DNA of 64,000 nucleotides from Verticillium longisporum (taxonomy: Eukaryota; Ascomycota; Sordariomycetes; Glomerellales; Plectosphaerellaceae), in the NCBI GenBank assembly GCA_019188255.1, contig JAETXT010000002.1, forward strand, positions 3,906,001 to 3,970,000, read 5' to 3'. Both the position numbers and the translations under genes were made by a program. How positions within the stretch are numbered: position 1 is the first letter of the stretch; every line of letters starts with the position of its first letter. Below are positions 57,701-64,000 of this stretch, piece by piece. Below the pieces are notes generated by a model. That model saw only the letters and a program-made list of their open reading frames with translations. It ran no database searches and was not told the DNA's origin.

Positions 57701-58746
57701 TCTAGGTAATATTTAAGGGTAAAGTCTTATTTCTTTATAATTAAAGCGTAATCTCTTAATAACTAGATTACTTACTCTATTAATTAGATAACCCTAGGAT
57801 TAGGGGCTATTAGGGATCTATCCTCCCTATTTATAGATTTCGGATTTAGGATAGCTAAGCATTCCTTATAGATTACTATTTATTATTCTATTAGTCTTTC
57901 TATTCCTCTACTCTTTAGAATATTAAATCCTAATTAATAGTAATCGATTCTATTATATTAAGTATTTCCTCCTATAAGAGTATTAATATTAATTTCTTTA
58001 ACGTTTTAGTATTTACTATTCTTAGAAGAGGGATCCTATATTCTACTAGATATACCTTTAGTACTTAAGTAATCGTTATATTATAGGAGTTAAAGTCCTC
58101 TTCGGTCTAGCCCTAGAAGTCTTTAATAAACGCTTCTAGGAGGTAAATTCCCTTTATAATCCTATATACGCTTATTACTTTAAGGATCTAAATACTTTTA
58201 AGATCTATAGATACTAAATCTAGTAATCTAGGGAACCGTAATTCTACTCTATTAATAATAAAGTTAATATTGAGACCCTTCTTAACCTTCTACGTTAAAT
58301 ATAATATATTAAGTTCCTCTAAAATACTATTAAACTCCTATTATATCTTTTTAATACTCTCTAGCTCTATTATAGAGCTATTATTATAATCCGAGGAGCT
58401 TATTATTATTAATTTTATTAAAGCTCTATTATAATTAATTAACTATTCTATAGAGCTTCGTTTATTAGGTTTAATAGCTAGTAATATAGCCTAGGTAGTA
58501 ATCTTAAGTATAGGAGTCCTAAGGTATTTAAAGTAGATAGTACTCTTATAGATTATATAATAGGGGATTTCCCTACTACTAAGCTCTTATAAGAGTCCTA
58601 AAGTACTTAAAGTAAACGGTACTCTTATAATTACTTATAAAGTATAACCGATAAGCTTATATATAGCGAATTTACTATTTATAGGATCGATCTTAACTTC
58701 TCTAGTTCTAGCTATTCTATATTATATTAAATATAATACTAATTAA
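51797..58746. repeat. RIP-saturated interior of the copia element
   Basis: Nearly 7 kb in which CpA and TpG occur only as rare isolated cases (for example near 53,145, 54,283, 55,520 and 58,270) while CpG is retained. No open frame survives on either strand beyond short fragments. Coding remains are on the minus strand (see the element entry). Confidence 0.9.
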
Positions 58747-58992
58747 TATTAAAAGGGCTTTATTATTTATATAAACCCTAATTTATTACTTTAGCTATAT
58801 TTAAGAGCTCTAAATAGGTAGGGTAGGTAATATAAGATTAATAATAATTAATAATACTATCTCTCTAAATTACTGCTACCTATATAAATTAGATATACTT
58901 ATCTAATTTACTAATTATATAAGCTATGAATTATATACTCCTAAGAGCTATAAATCCTAGCCCTAGTAATTACTATATCGGTGAATCCTATA

Positions 58993-59035
58993 ACGTACAT
59001 GTACAGTGAGTGGGCCAGTACAGTGAGTGGACCAC
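58993..59035 (+). repeat. Left terminal inverted repeat
   Basis: 43 bp starting ACGTACATGTACAGTGAG and ending GAGTGGACCAC. It matches the reverse complement of 60,808-60,850 except for T versus C at the eleventh to twelfth base region (CATGTACAG versus CATGCACAG). Confidence 0.93.
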
Positions 59036-59091
59036 TTTCGCGTCATTCTCCAAACTTCAACATTCCACCTTACTTTTCTCTACAACCAGTC

Positions 59092-60728
59092 ATGGAAACA
59101 CCTTCTCAAGACAGTCAGCTATTCCTTGCCCGTCAAGCAATGGAAAAAGATCCAGGGTTAAGCGCCCGACGTGCTGCAGCCATCTACAATGTCAGCCGAA
59201 CGACTCTCGTTCGCCGCCAGAACGGCACCCCATCCCGAAGCGAAATCACATCCAAATTAAAGAAATTAACAATGCTAGAAGAGCAAACGATTGTCGAATA
59301 CATACTAGACCTAGATTCCCGATCATACCCCCTCGGTTGGATAGTGTTGGAGATATGGCGAATGTCCTGCTGGCGGCGCGCGACGCGCCACCCGTCGGAC
59401 CGCGATGGGCTTCAAGATTCGTCAAACGACAACCTGCGCTCCGGACGCGTATCTTTCGAAAGTACGACTATAAGAGGGCCCAATGCGAAGATCCCGACGC
59501 GATAAACGCGTGGTTTACGCTCGTACGTAACATGGTCGCGAAGTACGGCGTGACGGACGAAGACACCTATAACTTCGATGAGACCGGTTTCCAAATGGGC
59601 GTTATCGCTAATGGAATGGTTGTTACAAACTCTGAAAGACGTTCTAACGTTAAGATGAGACAGCCGGGTAATCGGGAATGGGTTACAGTGATCCAGGGCG
59701 TTGGCGCGACCGGATTCTGTGTCCCGCCATACATCGTTGTTGCGGGTAAATTTCACCTCTCGTCATGGTACGAAGAAGACGCGTTTCCTCGCGACTGGAA
59801 GGTCGCAACCTCTCCAAACGGCTGGACTACGAATGATATTGGTCTCGATTGGATTCGGCACTTCGACCAACATACAAGGTCGCGTACTTCGGGCGCATTT
59901 CGCATTCTCATCCTAGACGGCCACGAAAGCCACCACTCCGCCAAATTCGAGCTTTACTGTAAGGAGAATAAGATCATTACACTTTGTATGCCTCCTCATT
60001 CGTCCCATCTACTCCAACCTCTCGATGTCGGCTGTTTTGGACCGCTGAAGAAAGCGTACGGTCGGCAAATTGAGATGAAGATGAAGGCAGGTACAAACCA
60101 TATCTCCAAGGAGGACTTCTTCCCAGCTTTTTTACGGCATTCCAGAATTCTATGACAGAAAAAAACATCCAGGGAGGTTTTCAAGGGGCTGGACTTACCC
60201 CCATGACCCAGAAGCAGTCCTTTCAAGGCTGGATGTGAAATTAAAGACACCAACGCCGCCAGGAACGTCTTCTGGACTCCCTAAGCCATGGGTGTGTAAG
60301 ACTCCTACAAACCCGATTGAAGCCACTTCACAGTCCGAATTCATTAAGAATCGAATCTCCCGACACCAGGGAAGCTCACCAACATCAATGCTTCAGGCTA
60401 TCGACCAATACACGAAGGGTACACACAAGATAATGCACCAGTTCGTCCTAATGGACGCAAGGCTCAAGATACTTGAAAGCGAGAATGCTACCCTTAGCCG
60501 ACGTCGGAGAGCTAAAAAGTACGTCTCAGGGAAGGAGGGAGTATGACTCTAGGTGATGGACAAGACCAGATTGCCCAGAAGGAGGTAGATGTTCAGATGA
60601 GGGAGGAAACGAGGCAGAATCCGGGTCGCGCGACTCGGGCTATACCGAAGAAACGGACCTGTGGCACCTGTGGAAATACTGGCCATAACGCGAGAACTTG
60701 TCAGATGACTATATTATCTTCTGAATAA
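59092..60728 (+). pseudogene. DDE transposase (pogo/Fot1 group) with zinc knuckle, four single-base losses
   Basis: Start ATG 59,092. The protein reads in four successive frame changes: frame one to about 59,330, then to about 60,132, then to about 60,202, then to 60,539, then to the stop at 60,726-60,728. Adding one base at each of the runs 59,328-59,332 (C), 60,128-60,133 (T), 60,198-60,202 (C) and 60,537-60,539 (G) restores 547 codons exactly. Features: psq/CENP-B-like helix-turn-helix (LSARRAAAIYNVSRTTLVRR), then the DDE catalytic core with YNFDETGF, ILILDGHESHHS and HSSHLLQPLDVGCFGPLKKA. A coiled Lys/Arg segment and a CCHC zinc knuckle (CGTCGNTGHNARTC) follow near the C-terminus. The enzyme cuts and pastes the element at TA sites. 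As read it is inactive. Confidence 0.9.
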
Positions 60729-60807
60729 GGTAATGGGGCGTGATTTCAATTGATTTCCTATGTTTTTGTTTAGTTCTGGGTTGGAATGTTTGTCGGGTCG
60801 AGGTGAG

Positions 60808-60850
60808 GTGGTCCACTCACTGTACTGGCCCACTCACTGTGCATGTACGT
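60808..60850 (-). repeat. Right terminal inverted repeat
   Basis: Mirror of the left repeat with one mismatch; it ends GTGCATGTACGT and is followed by TATAGTAATTACCG, the continuation of the LTR. Confidence 0.93.
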
Positions 60851-60895
60851 TATAGTAATTACCGATCTAGGTAATCCCCTAATATTAGTTTAATA

Positions 60896-63800
60896 CTTTA
60901 ATATATTTAGAAGTTAGGTCTCTAATATATTTCTAGATCTACTATTAAGCCTCTTATTCCGAACCTCTTCTTATATATTAATTAATATATCTAGATTATT
61001 ATATAAAGTAAACTATTATTAGATTAATATAATAGCCTATTCTAATAAAATATAAGAAATATAGTATATTTAATATAAATCTTTATTATAGTTTTAATAT
61101 AGGATTTAATAGAATAATAAATTATTAGATTTATATAGGCTATTTAAGGAAATATATAGCTATTAAGCTATTATATAGACTTATTTTATTATTAGAATAA
61201 TAATAATAAGGGGGGAATTATAAATTATCTATTAAAATTAACTAATTTCTATAAAGTATTTAAACCTTCTAAAAGGGTCTAGTATAAGGACCTTAGCTCT
61301 ATAATACTATTTCTAATTAAAGGTCTACTTTAATAGATCTAATCGGAATAATTATAGAAATATAAACCCGGATACTATAAGAATAGTAAATAGATATAGC
61401 TAAGTATAATAATTCTATAATAACTTTTATTAAAGATTAATATTATCTATTTAATATTTATATCTTAAACTTATATTTATTAATTATATTACTTCTATAG
61501 CTCTTTTATTTAATATCTTCTTTAATTTTAAGTTTTATAACCTCTTCGAGGTATATAGGCTTTATAATATAGGCTATTAATTATTAAGCTTAAAAACCCT
61601 CTCTCTCTAATTTAAGGATTAAGTATAAGAGATTACTAAATATAGTATTAGCTATATCCTAGCTAGTTACTAGATCTCTATTACTATCGATTCTAAGACT
61701 ATATTTTAACTTAGCTATTCCCTATTAGGGATTATTATATATGAAGTTAATAATACCTTTTAGAAATACTATTTTATTCTCGATATTATTAATATAAATA
61801 GCTAATATTCTAGAAATACTATAAATATCCTTATTATAAATACCTTAATCTAGAATAGTATAATAATATAGATCTATAATATTATAAATAATGATAGATT
61901 ATTTATATTAAGAGAAAAGGTTAAACGATTACTTAGTAAAAGACTCTATAATTTAAATATAATACTTCTAATAACCTTTATCTAGTATAAAGTTCAGACT
62001 ATTTAATATATTTTATATATTATCTAGCTCTATTTATAAGATCTTCTACTTTAGATAGGGGTTAAGGAACCCTTAACTAGATATAAAAGGGCTAATAAAG
62101 AGACTTAAGTATTTTCCTCCTTAATAATACGAGAAGCTATCTAAACTATATATAATAATTAATATAATAATCGCTTTAGCTAATTTATATAGATTCGCTT
62201 ATTATCGATTTATATTAATCGAAGTATAAAGAGGTCTCTATTCTTTCTATATATTTAAAAGGAGCTTACCTATCCTAAGCCTCTCTATTTAATTTAAGAT
62301 ATTAAAACCCGCTAGAGCTCTATATATTATATATTTAAATAAGCTTAGAAACTTAGAAAGGTAATTAATTAATATATTATCTAGGACTACGAACTCGACC
62401 TATTCCTATAATTAAATAATAAATCCTAGCATTAAATTAATTTTATAATCGATATTATAAAGCCTTTTATATATTTAATTTATAAATCTAATTTATAAGA
62501 AATTAGAATATCTTAGAATCTTATTAAACTTTATTTAATTCTAAATTATTATCTTTTTAGGGTTAAGAGGCTCTTAAATAAAAGTAAACCCTAAATAGAG
62601 CTTCTCTATAGAGTAGTCTAGGCTATAAAACAGAAACTAAATAAATATATCTTAATAATATAGATTACTAGGAATATTAATTTACTTATTCTAGCTATTC
62701 TACTATTCCTTCTATTATTTTCTTATAATAATTAACGATTTTAATAATAGAATAAGTTTTTTAATATAGATTATAATTACTTTAATAGAGATTTCTAATT
62801 TTAAGCTATAAAATATCTTAGAGATCTCTATCTTCTATATTATTTAGAACTTAAAGCCGATTTTAATAAATATCTTAAATATAAATAGATTATAAATAAA
62901 TTATAATTAAGTAATATTATATATATCCTAAATAATATAAGCCTAATAAAGGTAGAATTATTATATATCCTATATTAAATTAAACTAAATATATAATAGG
63001 AGCGCTAAGTTATTAGATCTATAGAAGATCGTATAGAGAGGAGGATCTAAGAATTCCTTAATCTATATAAATTAATTTATTATATAATTATTATAATAAA
63101 TATCATATCTACTTTAGAATAATTTATTAATTCTAATAGGACTATAATATAATAAATCTATATCTACTTTCTAGTATTAATAATAGGATTCTTATCTAGG
63201 CTTAATAGTTCTTATAAAGGAGATATTCTATATTATCCTTATAAACCTCGAATATATATAGAGTTTTAATTATTATATCTACTTTCTATAAAGAGTACTT
63301 CTTCCTTCTAAGAATATTAAGGCTTATTTTATATTTATAGTTTATCTTAAAGAGCTTATCCTAGTTTCCTCTCTTAATATATTCTAGGATAAAGATTCTA
63401 TTTCTAACCTTAAGAATATCTTCTTATATTATTAAATAGAATTAATTAAAGTCTTCTATATAACTTATATAATAGATTTATTAGAGAATATATAATTTCT
63501 ATCTTTTATATCTAATAAGTAATCTATCGATTAATAACTATTAAGCCCCTAGACTTCTCTACTTTAATCTTTATAATAGAATATATTCCTTAAAATGACT
63601 ATTTCTATACCTTAAATATAGAATCGAATATCTAGTAGGTTTATAATACCTCCCCGAATTAGAGATTCTAGCTTTAGGCCTTCTAGTTTAAGTTCTTTAT
63701 AGTTACTTTAATATTAATTAATCTAGACTTAATATAGGTATTAAGCTACTTCCTTTAGCTTCTTATAAACTCTTAAATCGCTATCTTTAATATATATTTA

Positions 63801-64000
63801 TAATAATTTAAATTTAATTTCCTAAATTAAATTCTATTAGATATTAGAAATTATAATCAGCTTCTATTAAATTCCTAATTATTATATACTTCTAATATAA
63901 TTATATTTACTTTTTAAATAAGCTTTCTAGTATTTAAATAAACCTAATTCTAGCTATTAACTATATCTATAAATTATAGATTATTAATTTAATATTATAA
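60896..64000. repeat. RIP-saturated AT-rich block, family unknown
   Basis: Continues to the right edge of the window with the same CpA/TpG depletion and retained CpG. Neither strand gave a domain I could name; a minus-strand frame around 63,000-63,200 is relatively free of stops. No LTR pair or inverted repeat was found within the window. The block is directly joined to the right LTR at about 60,895 without a visible target-site duplication, so one element may have inserted into another. Confidence 0.8.

Larger units (their letters stand above)
58993..60850 (+). mobile_element. Pogo/Fot1-type DNA transposon inserted in the LTR
   Basis: A 1,858-bp island of balanced composition inside the RIPed LTR, bounded by 43-bp terminal inverted repeats with a single mismatch and carrying one transposase gene. 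Flanks read CCTATA on the left and TATAGTAAT on the right; the empty site in the other LTR reads CCTATATAGTAAT, showing a TA duplication. The tip contains two copies of GTACAGTGAGTGG, a possible transposase-binding repeat. CpA and TpG are abundant, so insertion came after the host element was RIPed, or a single copy escaped RIP. Confidence 0.93.
51508..60895 (-). mobile_element. RIP-mutated Ty1/copia LTR retrotransposon, split by a DNA transposon
   Basis: Two 289-bp direct repeats (51,508-51,796 and 58,747-60,895 minus the insert) bound about 7 kb of AT-rich DNA with CpA/TpG nearly gone. On the minus strand, translated through stops, the order is a gag-like frame (about 58,730-58,260), integrase segments (55,740-55,440: LIGKVKNYYKPIYRIYKI and KVINDITRPNKLI), a linker frame (55,320-55,020), and a copia-type reverse transcriptase (54,850-54,360: IFKY, LTL-type segments, YNLYLLLT). 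Integrase before reverse transcriptase is the copia order. The stops sit at Trp and Gln positions. The element is long dead. Total length without the insert and its duplicated TA is about 7.53 kb. Confidence 0.88.
58747..60895. repeat. Right LTR (5' LTR), interrupted by the DNA transposon
   Basis: The left part, 58,747-58,992, and right part, 60,851-60,895, together make 291 bp, equal to the 289-bp left LTR plus a duplicated TA. It starts TATTAAAAGGGC, the RIP-mutated form of TGTTGAGAGGGC. Confidence 0.88.

Overview
The window is nuclear DNA of a filamentous ascomycete, most likely a sordariomycete (Hypocreales-like; this placement is an inference). The evidence is short introns (46-219 bp) with GTRNGT donors and CTNAC-type branch sites, fungal gene families (Png1, Utp4, WSC protein, AceTr acetate permease, MCT-type MFS, LrgB-like carrier), and kilobase blocks of AT-rich DNA with the signature of repeat-induced point mutation (RIP). 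No tRNA, rRNA or CRISPR was recognised.

Layout. 1-25,370 is ordinary GC-balanced DNA. It holds a Png1 homologue whose catalytic Cys is Val (minus), the Utp4 small-subunit processome WD40 protein (minus), a large Gln/Pro/Gly-rich WSC-domain surface protein with a premature TAG and a frameshift (plus), a secreted Ala/Gly/Asn-repeat protein (plus), a fumarate-reductase-type flavoprotein (minus) and an acetate permease (minus). 25,370-28,450 is a RIP-saturated block in which the integrase C-terminus and chromodomain of a Ty3/gypsy chromovirus can still be read through its stops. 28,450-51,500 is a gene island: a damaged FAD monooxygenase next to a damaged MFS transporter (both plus), an LrgB-like carrier, two proteins of unknown function, a three-exon Dabb protein of 110 residues, a GPI-type Ser/Pro-rich protein with an 18-nt exon, a cytochrome b5-acyl-CoA dehydrogenase fusion with two frameshifts, FEN1/Rad27 (all minus) and a six-exon transaldolase (plus). 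51,508-60,895 is one LTR retrotransposon (Ty1/copia, minus orientation, 289-bp LTRs) almost completely RIP-mutated. Its right LTR is split by a non-RIPed 1,858-bp pogo/Fot1-type DNA transposon inserted at a TA. 60,896-64,000 is further RIPed sequence of unknown family.

Functional picture. The genes are mostly independent housekeeping or surface-protein loci and not one pathway. The one plausible functional pair is the monooxygenase and monocarboxylate-type transporter at 29.8-34.2 kb, which looks like a decaying catabolic or secondary-metabolite cluster beside a RIPed repeat. Lesions recur: seven single-base losses, each placeable in a short homopolymer, in three loci, plus two in-frame stops. 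Base-calling or assembly indels must be excluded before any pseudogene claim. All exon structures were deduced by eye from splice consensus and frame continuity.
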